Positions 42,372 to 50,926 of a DNA stretch of 64,000 nucleotides are shown here, piece after piece. How positions within the stretch are numbered: the first letter of the stretch is position 1; every line of letters begins with the position of its first letter. The notes under the pieces are model-generated. The model made no database searches, was not told where the DNA came from, and saw nothing but the letters and a program-made list of their open reading frames with translations. The position numbers and the translations under genes were made by a program. The stretch covers positions 62,001 through 126,000 of the forward strand of contig NZ_BMOP01000006.1 of assembly GCF_014647135.1 (NCBI RefSeq). Reading direction: 5' to 3'. The DNA is from Shewanella xiamenensis. Its GTDB lineage: Bacteria > Pseudomonadota > Gammaproteobacteria > Enterobacterales > Shewanellaceae.

Positions 42372-43030
42372 ACACTTCGCAGCTAATCAGCACGTTGAAA
42401 AATCAGCTAAAAACATTAGAGCAAGAAGTACTGCAACACGACAGTCATCTTGCGCCGAGCCAACGCAAACTCCTACTAGATATTGAACGCTTTAATCAAT
42501 CGCTGTTTATTCAAAATGGCGCCCAGTTGATGCCCTGCATTGAACAAATTCGAAGTAGTATCGGTCAGTTAGAGAAGCAAATCGCCCTAAAACTCGCGCC
42601 GCAAACCATCGCCTTAAGCTGTGAACGTATTCAAGACCGTTTTACTGCGGTTAAACGGGCGCTACTGACGACCTCAATCGATATAAAGTCTAAAAATCAA
42701 CAACGTGCCAGTAAGCGCGCACGTTTCGCCCAGCAACAAAACCAATCGCATCAAGCCAGCGGGTTTGCTTGGATCGCCAGCAATGTGTTACAAAATAGCC
42801 ACGAAATCTATGCCGAACTGAATAAGCATCTGAATTGGGCGAAAAAATTTGAACAAAAAATTGCAGAAATGGAGTCAAAACTTGAAAACTGTCATAGTGC
42901 TGACAAAATCCGTTTGCAAAATGACATCCTTTTGATGCATCGTCGTTTGGGAAAATGCAGGCAAGCCATCAGTTATATCGAAGATCGCATTCAAGCATTC
43001 GAACGTCCGCATCAGAGCCATAATCGTTAA
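42362..43030 (+). CDS. priC: Primosomal replication protein N''
   Basis: 222-aa mostly helical, basic protein resembling PriC, with a conserved C-terminal part (LNWAKKFEQKIAEMESKL, LMHRRLGKCRQAISYIEDRI). PriC reloads DnaB at stalled forks with leading-strand gaps. The ATG at 42362 follows GGAG and overlaps the TSUP gene by 10 nt; a GTG three codons upstream is also possible. It sits in an operon with dinG, so it is plausibly co-induced with SOS. Confidence 0.85.
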   Translation: MVLNTSQLISTLKNQLKTLEQEVLQHDSHLAPSQRKLLLDIERFNQSLFIQNGAQLMPCIEQIRSSIGQLEKQIALKLAPQTIALSCERIQDRFTAVKRALLTTSIDIKSKNQQRASKRARFAQQQNQSHQASGFAWIASNVLQNSHEIYAELNKHLNWAKKFEQKIAEMESKLENCHSADKIRLQNDILLMHRRLGKCRQAISYIEDRIQAFERPHQSHNR

Positions 43031-43039
43031 GGAGCAACA

Positions 43040-43732
43040 ATGAAATCACTTTTGCCAATCAGCAGCCTGCTAATGCTACTCGGCTCTGCCTCAGCCTTTG
43101 CCGCAGATCTGAATATCCCTATGTCCTTCGAATACCTTGCCCTCGATGGCAAAAAAGTCGAGTCCAGCGTATTCAACCATAAAAGCAGTTTAGAATTGGC
43201 GCCCGGCACCCACAAAATCGCCATTCGCTACCACGAAATGGTGGAAGACGATTTTAGTGACAGCCAAACCTTTGTTAAGTCATCTCCTTTTATTGTGACC
43301 TTAGAGGTTGATGGCGATCATCAATACTATTTACAAGCCGCTGAAGGCAAAGTCGTTAAAAAGCCTAAAGTGTTTGCCCAAAATCCCCAAGTCGTGTTAA
43401 CCCGCTCCGACAAAGGTCAGGTTAATTACCAAGTGGCAAACACCGATATTGAAGAAGAAGGCTTTGTCTCTCGTCTCTTTAGCGGTAACCAAGCGGTAGA
43501 TGTGTCAGGCACAGCAGCCGCAGTAACAGGCGCAGCAGGCACAGCAGCGGTGGTTGCCGCGCCAGCACCCACTTCGGCGCAGGCAGCAGTTAAGGCAACC
43601 TCATTAACCGCTCCGGTTGATACTTCTAAAGCGGCTGGCGCAAATCCACAGCAGATGTTGCAATACTGGTGGTTACAAGCCGATGAGAAAACACGTAAAG
43701 AGTTTATGAGCTGGGCTATTTCACAACTCTAA
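43040..43732 (+). CDS. DUF2057 family exported protein (YccT-like)
   Basis: 230 aa with a signal peptide (about residues 1-21, cleavage near AFAADL). The domain of about 120 residues that follows has the DUF2057 pattern: [34 protein letters not shown] and [17 protein letters not shown]. An Ala- and Val-rich linker (about 150-195) leads to a short C-terminal segment ([20 protein letters not shown]). Function unknown. It is in the dinG operon by spacing (9 nt after priC). Confidence 0.82.
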   Translation: MKSLLPISSLLMLLGSASAFAADLNIPMSFEYLALDGKKVESSVFNHKSSLELAPGTHKIAIRYHEMVEDDFSDSQTFVKSSPFIVTLEVDGDHQYYLQAAEGKVVKKPKVFAQNPQVVLTRSDKGQVNYQVANTDIEEEGFVSRLFSGNQAVDVSGTAAAVTGAAGTAAVVAAPAPTSAQAAVKATSLTAPVDTSKAAGANPQQMLQYWWLQADEKTRKEFMSWAISQL

Positions 43733-43737
43733 TCCAG

Positions 43738-44640
43738 ATGATCCCATTGGTTTATCACGCCAGCTACTCCAAGCTGGCGTTACCCGCCCATCACCGCTTT
43801 CCCACAACCAAATATGCGCGTTTTTATCACTATCTGCTCGATAATCAACTGGCTGTTGCGGATCAATTTCATACTCCCTCGCCGATGACGGCTGAAGATG
43901 TAATGCAGGTGCATCAGCAAGATTATGTCGAACAATTTATTCAGGGTACCTTAGCCAACACGGCCTTGAGACGCATCGGCTTTCCATGGAGTCAAGCCTT
44001 GGTCGAGCGAACCTTGCATTCAGTGTCAGGAACGAGTTTGACCGCAAGCTTGGCGCTACAAACGGGTATCGCCCTTCACTTAACCGGCGGCTATCACCAT
44101 GCTCATTATGACTTTGGCAGTGGTTACTGTATTTTCAATGACTTGATTATCGCCGCCCGCAAACTTATCGCCGAGCAGCAACTGCATAAGGTATTGATTT
44201 TTGATTGTGACGTGCACCAAGGAGACGGCACTGCTACCCTCAGCCATAGGCATCAAGGCATTATCAGTTGTTCCATCCACTGCAAAGAGAATTTCCCCAG
44301 CCGTAAACAACAGTCACACTATGATATTGAACTAACGAAAGGTGCTGATGATAGCGCCTATCAGGAAACCGTCGAACAGACTCTCGAGCTGCTTATTCGG
44401 CTCCATCAACCAGATTTAATCCTGTATGACGCTGGTGTTGATATTCATCAGGACGATGATTTAGGCCATTTACAGATCAGCCAACAAGGGCTCTATCAAC
44501 GTGATGTTACTGTGCTCTCCATGGCAAAATCGGCAAATATTCCTGTTGCTGCGGTAATTGGCGGCGGCTACAGCCGAGACGAACTACAATTAAGCCAAAG
44601 ACATAGCCAACTTTTTATTGCAGCCAACCATTTGTGGTAG
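43738..44640 (+). CDS. Histone deacetylase family protein
   Basis: 300 aa of the bacterial HDAC-like (class IV or AcuC-like) zinc hydrolases. The motif set is complete: GGYHHAHYDFGSGYCIFND with the catalytic His pair, LIFDCDVHQGDGTA with the zinc-binding Asp and His, LILYDAGVDIHQDDDLG with the third ligand, and GGGYSR at the end. It should deacetylate small molecules such as polyamines, or proteins. It starts 5 nt after the DUF2057 gene. Confidence 0.92.
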   Translation: MIPLVYHASYSKLALPAHHRFPTTKYARFYHYLLDNQLAVADQFHTPSPMTAEDVMQVHQQDYVEQFIQGTLANTALRRIGFPWSQALVERTLHSVSGTSLTASLALQTGIALHLTGGYHHAHYDFGSGYCIFNDLIIAARKLIAEQQLHKVLIFDCDVHQGDGTATLSHRHQGIISCSIHCKENFPSRKQQSHYDIELTKGADDSAYQETVEQTLELLIRLHQPDLILYDAGVDIHQDDDLGHLQISQQGLYQRDVTVLSMAKSANIPVAAVIGGGYSRDELQLSQRHSQLFIAANHLW

Positions 44641-44673
44641 CAAACTCAATAAAAATCATCATGGAGCACAGCG

Positions 44674-44961
44674 ATGCAACTCGAAATCCGCAACTATTAC
44701 GAAGTTCTCTTAATGGAAATGTTATCCGATGAAGGCCTGATGGATGAATTACCGGAGGATTATTTAGCCGATCTCTGCTGTGTGACACTCAATCAACTGC
44801 CCGTGCGTTATATTCGTCACCTAGTTGACACCTATTTCTTCGAAGATTACAACGAGTTGCAAGAGCTTAAACGCGAAATCCAAGCCGCATTAGAGAAATC
44901 ACGCGCCTTTCTTAAACAGAATCTACAAAAAAGAATGCCGCAGGAAGAAGCCGACAGCTAA
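44674..44961 (+). CDS. ComFB-like protein
   Basis: 95-aa acidic helical protein. NYYEVLLMEMLSDEGLM, ADLCCVTLNQLPVRYI and the remaining helices match the ComFB family (late competence development protein). In recent work ComFB members bind cyclic dinucleotides; whether this one does is untested. It contains two adjacent Cys (LCCV). It follows the HDAC-like gene by 33 nt and is the last gene of the dinG cluster; I see no clear terminator after it. Confidence 0.82.
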   Translation: MQLEIRNYYEVLLMEMLSDEGLMDELPEDYLADLCCVTLNQLPVRYIRHLVDTYFFEDYNELQELKREIQAALEKSRAFLKQNLQKRMPQEEADS

Positions 44962-45107
44962 GTCATACGAAATTGGCATAGCTACATCGATTTGCAACAA
45001 GCTTTTACGAGTAAATTCTGCCGTGTTGCTAAATCCTAAGTAGAGCAGTTATTACTAATCGTAGAGTTAAAGATAAAAAAGATTGGAATAGGATGGGGAG
45101 ATTTGGA

Positions 45108-45216
45108 GGTTCCCCTAGAGCCGACACCCCGGCACACGAGTCGCTTGCTGCGGTTGCTCCCTTCCGGGCCTGGCCGAGTTCACAAGTTATCATTGCGGGG
45201 GGACCCTAGGGTCACC
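45108..45216 (-). ncRNA. ffs: Signal recognition particle RNA (4.5S)
   Basis: 109-nt RNA on the minus strand. The SRP core is plain: CAGGCCCGGAAGGGAGCA, corresponding to the E. coli apical loop CAGGTCCGGAAGGAAGCA. The ends pair as GGT-GA-CCCTAG with CTAGGG-GA-ACC, a tandem GA mismatch between two helices. The E. coli RNA is 114 nt. It binds Ffh and directs membrane protein targeting. Termini are inferred from pairing. The open frame across it is an artefact. Confidence 0.93.
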
Positions 45217-45262
45217 ATAACTTCAAGTGGATCACCAAAAGGATCATCACCGAACGACGCGG

Positions 45263-45291
45263 ATTATCCCCTATGGCCTCTATGGGATCAA
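45263..45291 (-). promoter_or_regulatory. Probable ffs promoter
   Basis: Minus strand: TTGATC (45286-45291), 17-bp spacer, GATAAT (45263-45268). It predicts a precursor with a 5' leader of about 40 nt, which would need processing. Confidence 0.5.
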
Positions 45292-45366
45292 GTGCTAATC
45301 CGCCCGTTTGATAAATATCCGGTTTAACTGGACAATCTATAGGCAAACCTAAGTATTGAAAATGAT

Positions 45367-45390
45367 AAAAGCCTGCAAAGCAGGCTTTTT
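45367..45390. terminator. Terminator between comEA and ffs
   Basis: AAAAGCCTGC, AAA loop, GCAGGCTTTTT. It can work in both directions and most likely ends the comEA-like gene on the minus strand. Confidence 0.85.
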
Positions 45391-45443
45391 ATTCGCTAAA
45401 AGATGTCAAGCTAACGCAAATGACTCAAGACAATGCCAAGGCG

Positions 45444-45809
45444 TTACAGCTTAATCATATGACGATTTTGCTCAATCAGCTTAGCACCGATCCCTGAGAC
45501 ATTGGCTAACTCATCAATAGTCTTAAATTGCCCATTTTGAGTGCGATAATCGATGATTGCCTGCGCTTTAGCGGCACCAATCCCCTTCAGCAGTTGTAAT
45601 TGTTCAGTTGAAGCGGTATTGATGTTGACTTGAGCTGCGTCTGGCAATGCTTGTTTAGCATCGCTTGCCATATTTTTGGCCTCAGTTTTCGCTTGGTTTT
45701 GCACCTTACTCGCTTCTTTTACCGGATCAGCTGCCATTACTGGCAAGGTTAACAGGGCAGAAAATGCAATAGCAGATACCATCGCAGGTAAACTAGGTTT
45801 TAGTTTCAT
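45444..45809 (-). CDS. ComEA-like helix-hairpin-helix protein
   Basis: 121 aa with a signal peptide (cleavage near VMAADPV), a linker rich in Ala, Lys and Gln (about residues 28-55), and a C-terminal double HhH domain: [40 protein letters not shown] and [12 protein letters not shown]. ComEA-type proteins bind periplasmic DNA in competence; many short Gram-negative members have no tested role. The ATG at 45809 follows GAGAGGAAGC; a longer upstream frame would place a non-signal extension before the signal peptide. Confidence 0.87.
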   Translation of the reverse strand: MKLKPSLPAMVSAIAFSALLTLPVMAADPVKEASKVQNQAKTEAKNMASDAKQALPDAAQVNINTASTEQLQLLKGIGAAKAQAIIDYRTQNGQFKTIDELANVSGIGAKLIEQNRHMIKL

Positions 45810-45971
45810 AATGCTTCCTCTCTCTCCTTGATATTCGGCCTTTCGTCCAACTTCCGTGGCCTCCAATCAAACATAGACGAAGCTTTTATGAATTTCCAAA
45901 CGCCTAAGTACAAATATTACCTCTGGCTTAAATGTGTAACTTTAGATCAATGAATTTACAGATAACAATGA

Positions 45972-45999
45972 AGAAAAAGGATGCGGTTAATGCATCCTT
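45972..45999 (-). terminator. Terminator of mdeA
   Basis: Stem AAGGATGC/GCATCCTT with a seven-base loop, followed by five T on the minus strand. Confidence 0.82.
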
Positions 46000-46023
46000 G
46001 TTATAAAAATTATCCATAACCAG

Positions 46024-47217
46024 CTAAACAATCGTTGCTAATGCCTGGCTTAAATCAGCAATAATATCGTCGCAATCCTCCAAACCGACAGAAATTCTCA
46101 GCAGATTATCCCCAATGCCCGCAGCTGCCCGCGCTTCTGGGGAATAAGGAGAATGGGTCATTGAAGCCGGATGCTGAATAAGGGATTCCGCATCGCCCAA
46201 ACTAACCGCAATTGAAAATAATTTAAGCTTGCCAACAAACGCCATAGCCTGAGTAAAATCCGCAGCTAATTCAAAGGCGATCACCCCTCCTGCTCGCTGC
46301 ATCTGCTGACCAATAAATTGATGACCCGAATGGGATTTAAGCCCTGGATAGTACACTCGCGTCACGGCAGGGTGTTGCTCTAAAAACTCAGCAACCCGCT
46401 GGGCACTCTCGCAATGGCGCTGTAAGCGCACATCGAGGGTTTTAAGGCCTCGTAGGATAAGCCAAGCATCATGGGGTGAGATCACTGCACCGATATCCTT
46501 TAGGATTTCATACTTCACTCTGTGAAGTTGCTCTTCGCTGCCACAGACGATGCCCGCAATCACATCACCGTGACCATTTAAGTATTTAGTCGCGCTGTGA
46601 ACCACTAAATCAATGCCTAGTGCAATCGGTTGCTGCAGTAACGGCGTCATAAAAGTATTATCGACAATGCTAACTAATTGATGCCGCTTCGCAATATCGG
46701 CGATAGCTCTAAGATCAAACACCTGTAGATGAGGATTGACCGGCGTTTCACAAAAAATCACCCGAGTGTTCGGTTTGATTGCCCGCTCAATTGCCACTAA
46801 ATCGGTAAAGTCGACTAAGGTGACTTCGATGCCAAAACGGGCAAATTGGCTAGTCATAAGTGCAAAAGTGCAACCATATACCGCATTAGAAGCCACTAAA
46901 TGATCACCCATCTGCAAATTAGCGAGCAATGCCGCCGACACCGCCCCCATACCAGACGCCGTTGCCGCCGCCGCTTCAGCCCCTTCTAAAATCGCCATTT
47001 TACGCTCAAGTTCGGCCACAGTTGGATTACCAAGACGGGTATAAATATATCCAGGCTCGTTGCCTGCGAAACGCTCGCCACCTTGCTGCGCCGATTCGAA
47101 TACAAAAGTTGCAGTTTGATAAAGTGGTGTGACTAACGAACCGAAGGCCTCTCGCTCATGTCCTGCATGGATGGCTTGGGTCGCCGCTTTCCACATCTTG
47201 CTCGATTCATCTTGCAT
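46024..47217 (-). CDS. mdeA: Methionine gamma-lyase
   Basis: 397-aa PLP enzyme of the Cys/Met metabolism family. The PLP lysine is in VHSATKYLNGHGD (near residue 210). The loop VYGCTF carries the Cys that marks methionine gamma-lyases (Cys116 in Pseudomonas putida MGL), separating it from cystathionine enzymes. It cleaves methionine to 2-oxobutyrate, ammonia and methanethiol. The start at 47217 follows AAGGAG. It is transcribed alone, with a 313-bp upstream region that contains a TyrR-like box. Confidence 0.88.
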   Translation of the reverse strand: MQDESSKMWKAATQAIHAGHEREAFGSLVTPLYQTATFVFESAQQGGERFAGNEPGYIYTRLGNPTVAELERKMAILEGAEAAAATASGMGAVSAALLANLQMGDHLVASNAVYGCTFALMTSQFARFGIEVTLVDFTDLVAIERAIKPNTRVIFCETPVNPHLQVFDLRAIADIAKRHQLVSIVDNTFMTPLLQQPIALGIDLVVHSATKYLNGHGDVIAGIVCGSEEQLHRVKYEILKDIGAVISPHDAWLILRGLKTLDVRLQRHCESAQRVAEFLEQHPAVTRVYYPGLKSHSGHQFIGQQMQRAGGVIAFELAADFTQAMAFVGKLKLFSIAVSLGDAESLIQHPASMTHSPYSPEARAAAGIGDNLLRISVGLEDCDDIIADLSQALATIV

Positions 47218-47449
47218 TGCTTACTCCTTGTTATGCCATTACATCATTCGATTCTTGATTGATTGTTCGAGGAATGATGATTTGCTTGTGTTTTTAGTCC
47301 ATATAGATAAGTTAATAAAACATTAGCCCTATCGAATAAGCACTAACATACCCTGCTGAACAGTTGAAACCAGTGCAACGGTGAAAATAGCAACAGAACC
47401 ACTGTAACTAAGTTGTTACATTCAGCGTTTAGGGCAGAACATCGGCGAT
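47218..47449. other. mdeA upstream region with a TyrR-like box
   Basis: No gene. It contains TGTAAC-N6-GTTACA at 47403-47420, which resembles the TyrR consensus TGTAAA-N6-TTTACA but is about 190 bp from the mdeA start. No MetJ box was seen. The rest shows nothing recognisable. Confidence 0.5.
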
Positions 47450-47450
47450 A

Positions 47451-47482
47451 AAAAATGCGCTAATGACAGAGTCATTAGCGCA
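47451..47482 (-). terminator. Terminator of the psp-ycjXF cluster
   Basis: 12-bp perfect stem TGCGCTAATGAC/GTCATTAGCGCA with a three-base loop, followed by five T on the minus strand, after the ycjF-like gene. Confidence 0.92.
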
Positions 47483-47530
47483 TTAGCATTTAGCCTAAAG
47501 TGCACTCGCGGTTTTGTGCATTCGGCTATG

Positions 47531-48727
47531 TTATTTGTCTTTTGCCGTTGAGCTGGTTTTTAGCTCAGCAGCCTCTAATTGGCTCTTAAGCGCATCACGC
47601 CCATCTTTGGTCAATAACTTACCAGCAAACTGCTTAAGCTCAATCAACAACTCTTGATGAACTTTCGATAATTTGGGGCGCTGCTCTTCCCTAAAACCGA
47701 TAGGCCGACACAGTGCCATGGCCTGATATCCTAGGCGCGCCGTTAACAAACCGCCCCCTAATCCTTGGGCAAGCCGCGCGGATAATTTACCGGTCATCTC
47801 GACCGACAGCAATTGAGTTCCTAAGTCCGTGACTAACTCACTGGTGCCCGCATAAATAATGTTAATCACTATGCTGCGAATGAGTTTAATCCGGCTCCAA
47901 TAGCCTAACTCTATCCCATAACAGGCAGCGACATCACGCAGCATTCGCTGATTACGCCAAAGAATGATCGCCATATCCAATGCCGCAAGCGGGCTAGCAG
48001 CCAATAACACTGCTGATTCAGCCGCATATCGACGCACGACTTTTTTGGCGAGTTCATCTCGCTCCGTTAGGACTAAGTCCTCAAATAACAGCACTTTTTC
48101 GGCATCGTTATGCTCATCTTTTAACGAGTGACGCAGCCGTTGTAATCCTTGGCTATCGGGATAATGCCGTACAATATTATCGATAAAGCTATCGGCCTCC
48201 CCCATTTGCATACTCAGGGCAAGCCTTGCACCTGTATCCTGGGTATCGGCAACCTGTTTTAAGCGTTTTAATTTTTGATACTCGCTAACGGCACAGACTA
48301 TAGCCCAGCTCCCGACTAAACCAAGCACCACACCATAAAAACTAAATAGCCAAGGACTGGCAACCCAAGCATCCCGCAAACCAAGGCCTGTTTGCACTAG
48401 CGTGAGTAGTATTAATGCCATTAGTGATAAGCGTGCCAACCAAGACCAGCGGCGAGATTGATGTAATTTAGGGCGTATCGATGTCACATCTAACACCTGC
48501 GGTTGGGCCGCTAGCGTCTCTTCAACAACGTCATCAATCGCCTTTATCGGGGTTTGTGGCGCAAACATTTGCGCACTTTTTAACTCATCTGTTGCAGACT
48601 GTAGTTTGACCTGTTCAGCATCAAATACTTGCTGCTTTTTAAGGGCTTGAGTTGTAATCGAAGCAACAGACTGCTCCGACTCATTTATTTGCGACTCAGT
48701 TGAATGTGGTAACGGGTCTTTTCTCAT
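47531..48727 (-). CDS. ycjF: YcjF family membrane protein (UPF0283)
   Basis: 398 aa. A soluble N-terminal part of about 100 residues rich in Gln and Glu is followed by two membrane segments (about 104-155, SLMALILLTLVQTGLGL and SFYGVVLGLVGSWAIVCAV) and a C-terminal domain with IIWRNQRMLRDVAACYGIEL, the TIGR01620/YcjF signature. It overlaps ycjX by 4 nt (ATGA). The function is unknown; psp-linked genes of this type respond to membrane stress in E. coli. Confidence 0.9.
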   Translation of the reverse strand: MRKDPLPHSTESQINESEQSVASITTQALKKQQVFDAEQVKLQSATDELKSAQMFAPQTPIKAIDDVVEETLAAQPQVLDVTSIRPKLHQSRRWSWLARLSLMALILLTLVQTGLGLRDAWVASPWLFSFYGVVLGLVGSWAIVCAVSEYQKLKRLKQVADTQDTGARLALSMQMGEADSFIDNIVRHYPDSQGLQRLRHSLKDEHNDAEKVLLFEDLVLTERDELAKKVVRRYAAESAVLLAASPLAALDMAIILWRNQRMLRDVAACYGIELGYWSRIKLIRSIVINIIYAGTSELVTDLGTQLLSVEMTGKLSARLAQGLGGGLLTARLGYQAMALCRPIGFREEQRPKLSKVHQELLIELKQFAGKLLTKDGRDALKSQLEAAELKTSSTAKDK

Positions 48728-50181
48728 TCCAGTTTATCCCCCACAAGATACTGCAGAAGGTGATCAAGACGGATATGGTCAAAATGCACCGAAGATGGAT
48801 CAAGATTACGGTTATCCGGCGGTGCAAAACCGATAAAATTAAAGCCTTGTTCACGCCAAAAAGTGGACTCAGGTAAGCGAGTGGGCACTTCGCCGGGAAA
48901 CAGTGTCAGGGCTTGGCCATTCAATCCTGTGCCCTGCACAACTTCCACATCCCCATCTTGAGTGGTCACCATGCCGTGGCGCGTGGCCTTAATCGCACTA
49001 ATGGCCATGGTTTCGACTTTACAACCATCAAAACTAGCAAAGTGCTGGCTGTGCTTGAGCATATCCGTTAACAGCGACAACACATGACTTTGTTGATCCC
49101 GCGTGACATGGTCAACCTTACTGGCGGCAAAGAGCAAACGGTCAATCCGCGGCGCAAAAAGCCGACGTAAATAACTGGATTGTCCGTATTGAAAACTCTC
49201 CATAATGGCATTTAGCGCCGCGCCCATATCTTCAAATTGTGATTTGCCACGATTTAACGCACTGAAGCAATCAACGAGCACCACCTGACGATCAAACCCT
49301 GCGAAATGTTGTTTATAAAAAGGTTTAACAACCTTAGCGACATACTCTTGATAGCGCTTTTCCAGCACATGAAAAGCGCTGTGCTTCTCACTTTGTTTAA
49401 GGTTGCTCCACTGAGCATCAGTCACAGATAACAGCGGGAAAAACGCCAGCAGCGGTGCACCTTGCCACTCACCGGGTAATAACATACGCCCCGGTTGCGC
49501 TTGGTAATACCCCTGCACATGCACTAAATCCTGTAATAACTGCTGATATTGATCGGCAAGTCGTTTCAGTTCCGCTTCATCGGCCATAGCCGCTAAATTG
49601 AGTGCATTTAACGATGTTTCAAAACCAGCATATAAAGGTGAACTCTTCAAAACCGCAAGCCGTTGCTGCTGGGCAGTACACCACTCAATATAGTTTTGGC
49701 GCAGCATAGGTAAATCTAAAAGCCACTCCCCTGGATAATCCACAATATCTAAATATAGCGTTGCGGTATCGGCAAACTTGGCGAGTAATCCCTTTTGCGG
49801 CCGATATTTAATCGCTAGACGCAACTCTGAAATGGTGCGAGTCGATTCAGGCCAAGTAGGAGGATTCGAAGTCAGCGCTAACATAGCGCCCTGATAATCA
49901 AAACTCGCGATTTCAAGATCCGGCTGCATCGCTCGCTTAACCCCAAGCAAACGTTGTTCACGGCTCACCTGCCAAAGAGGCAAACCATGTTGGCGAGAAT
50001 GCGATTCAGATGATGCAGCACCGCTATTGAGTAATTGATTGACTAACCCTGTAATAAAAGCCGTTTTTCCCGCTCCCGATAACCCTGTTACTGCAAGTCG
50101 CAAATGCCTATCGGCCGTTCTGTGGAGCAAAGATTGACTCTTTTGCGTGATTTTGTGGATCGATACATCAAGCATTCCCAT
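48724..50181 (-). CDS. ycjX: YcjX family P-loop NTPase
   Basis: 485-aa soluble protein. Walker A is GLSGAGKTAFI near residue 34, with DYPGEWLLDLPML as the switch II-like motif and VLVDCFSALNRG further on. These match the YcjX/DUF463 GTPase-like family. Adjacent to pspABC and upstream of ycjF as in E. coli, where both belong to the phage-shock regulon. The start at 50181 follows GGGAAA. A hairpin and a 22-bp direct repeat lie in the gap after pspC. Confidence 0.92.
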   Translation of the reverse strand: MGMLDVSIHKITQKSQSLLHRTADRHLRLAVTGLSGAGKTAFITGLVNQLLNSGAASSESHSRQHGLPLWQVSREQRLLGVKRAMQPDLEIASFDYQGAMLALTSNPPTWPESTRTISELRLAIKYRPQKGLLAKFADTATLYLDIVDYPGEWLLDLPMLRQNYIEWCTAQQQRLAVLKSSPLYAGFETSLNALNLAAMADEAELKRLADQYQQLLQDLVHVQGYYQAQPGRMLLPGEWQGAPLLAFFPLLSVTDAQWSNLKQSEKHSAFHVLEKRYQEYVAKVVKPFYKQHFAGFDRQVVLVDCFSALNRGKSQFEDMGAALNAIMESFQYGQSSYLRRLFAPRIDRLLFAASKVDHVTRDQQSHVLSLLTDMLKHSQHFASFDGCKVETMAISAIKATRHGMVTTQDGDVEVVQGTGLNGQALTLFPGEVPTRLPESTFWREQGFNFIGFAPPDNRNLDPSSVHFDHIRLDHLLQYLVGDKLE

Positions 50182-50217
50182 AAGGATTTCCCTAAATGTT
50201 GAATGAGATAACTATAT

Positions 50218-50258
50218 ACTGGAATCAACGAGAGATGACACTGGAATCAACGAAAGAT
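50218..50258. repeat. Short tandem repeat upstream of ycjX
   Basis: ACTGGAATCAACGAGAGAT and ACTGGAATCAACGAAAGAT repeat at 22-bp distance, in the leader between pspC and ycjX. Function unknown. Confidence 0.6.
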
Positions 50259-50266
50259 AAAACAAC

Positions 50267-50290
50267 AAGGGCGGACATGGCCGCCCTTTA
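50267..50290 (-). terminator. Hairpin after pspC, possible attenuator
   Basis: Stem AAGGGCGG/CCGCCCTT with loop ACATGG; the downstream T run on the minus strand is interrupted (TTGTTGTTTT). It may reduce read-through from pspABC into ycjXF. Confidence 0.6.
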
Positions 50291-50296
50291 GAGGGA

Positions 50297-50683
50297 TTAC
50301 AAGCTATTGATTTGTCTTTTTAAATCAAAATTGTCAGACGTCACATGGCGCTCAAGGTTTTGCAATCTCACCTCAAGGCTCCTAAACTGACGATTCACAT
50401 CGCTTAGCGCCTGTTTAGCTGGCTCTCCCGACTGCCAAGGTTTCTTCTTCACTTCAATGTCATCCCTAACAGAGCTATTTTGAGGTTTGATATCGAGTAT
50501 CACCCATAACGCCACATAGATGATAAAGACAACACCCGAACCACCTAATAGAAAGATAGAAACAGCAAGTACGCGTACTAACCAAGTTTCAATCGCAAAG
50601 TACTCAGCAATCCCTGCACACACTCCGGCGATTTTACCTGACTGGGGAATACGGTACAAAGTTCGACCACTAGATCCTCTCAT
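50297..50683 (-). CDS. pspC: Phage-shock protein C
   Basis: 128 aa. The PspC domain includes LYRIPQSGKIAGVCAGIAEY and one long membrane segment (about residues 38-66, WLVRVLAVSIFLLGGSGVVF), followed by a cytoplasmic or periplasmic tail with a C-terminal coiled coil (SLEVRLQNLERHV). It senses or transmits membrane stress and recruits PspA. It overlaps pspB by 14 nt, as in the usual pspABC order. Confidence 0.93.
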   Translation of the reverse strand: MRGSSGRTLYRIPQSGKIAGVCAGIAEYFAIETWLVRVLAVSIFLLGGSGVVFIIYVALWVILDIKPQNSSVRDDIEVKKKPWQSGEPAKQALSDVNRQFRSLEVRLQNLERHVTSDNFDLKRQINSL

Positions 50684-50909
50684 GTTTCCCCCTCCATTCA
50701 GGCGATTCAGAATCGAGAATCGCCTCTAAGGTTTCGATACGCGCAGCCATTTTATCGGCTTTCGCAATCAAGTCATTCAGCTGTGAAAACTCTTCCTCAG
50801 TGAGTCCCTGGCTCACTTGTCGCTTACTGCGATAATGAAGAACTAACCATATAGGCGCCACCACTATCATAAAGATGATAATCGGAGCCATTAGTATGTC
50901 CATATCCAT
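50670..50909 (-). CDS. pspB: Phage-shock protein B
   Basis: 79 aa with one N-terminal membrane helix (about 6-26, LMAPIIIFMIVVAPIWLVLH), then a basic stretch and a leucine-zipper-like coiled coil (LNDLIAKADKMAARIETLEA). It acts with PspC to free PspF from PspA. It is 17 nt after pspA and overlaps pspC. Confidence 0.92.
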   Translation of the reverse strand: MDMDILMAPIIIFMIVVAPIWLVLHYRSKRQVSQGLTEEEFSQLNDLIAKADKMAARIETLEAILDSESPEWRGKHERI

Positions 50910-50926
50910 AACTCACCTCTAAAATG

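Noticed and set aside
45103..45327. 74-aa open frame at the SRP RNA
   Set aside because: It is the antisense strand of the 4.5S RNA gene and its promoter.
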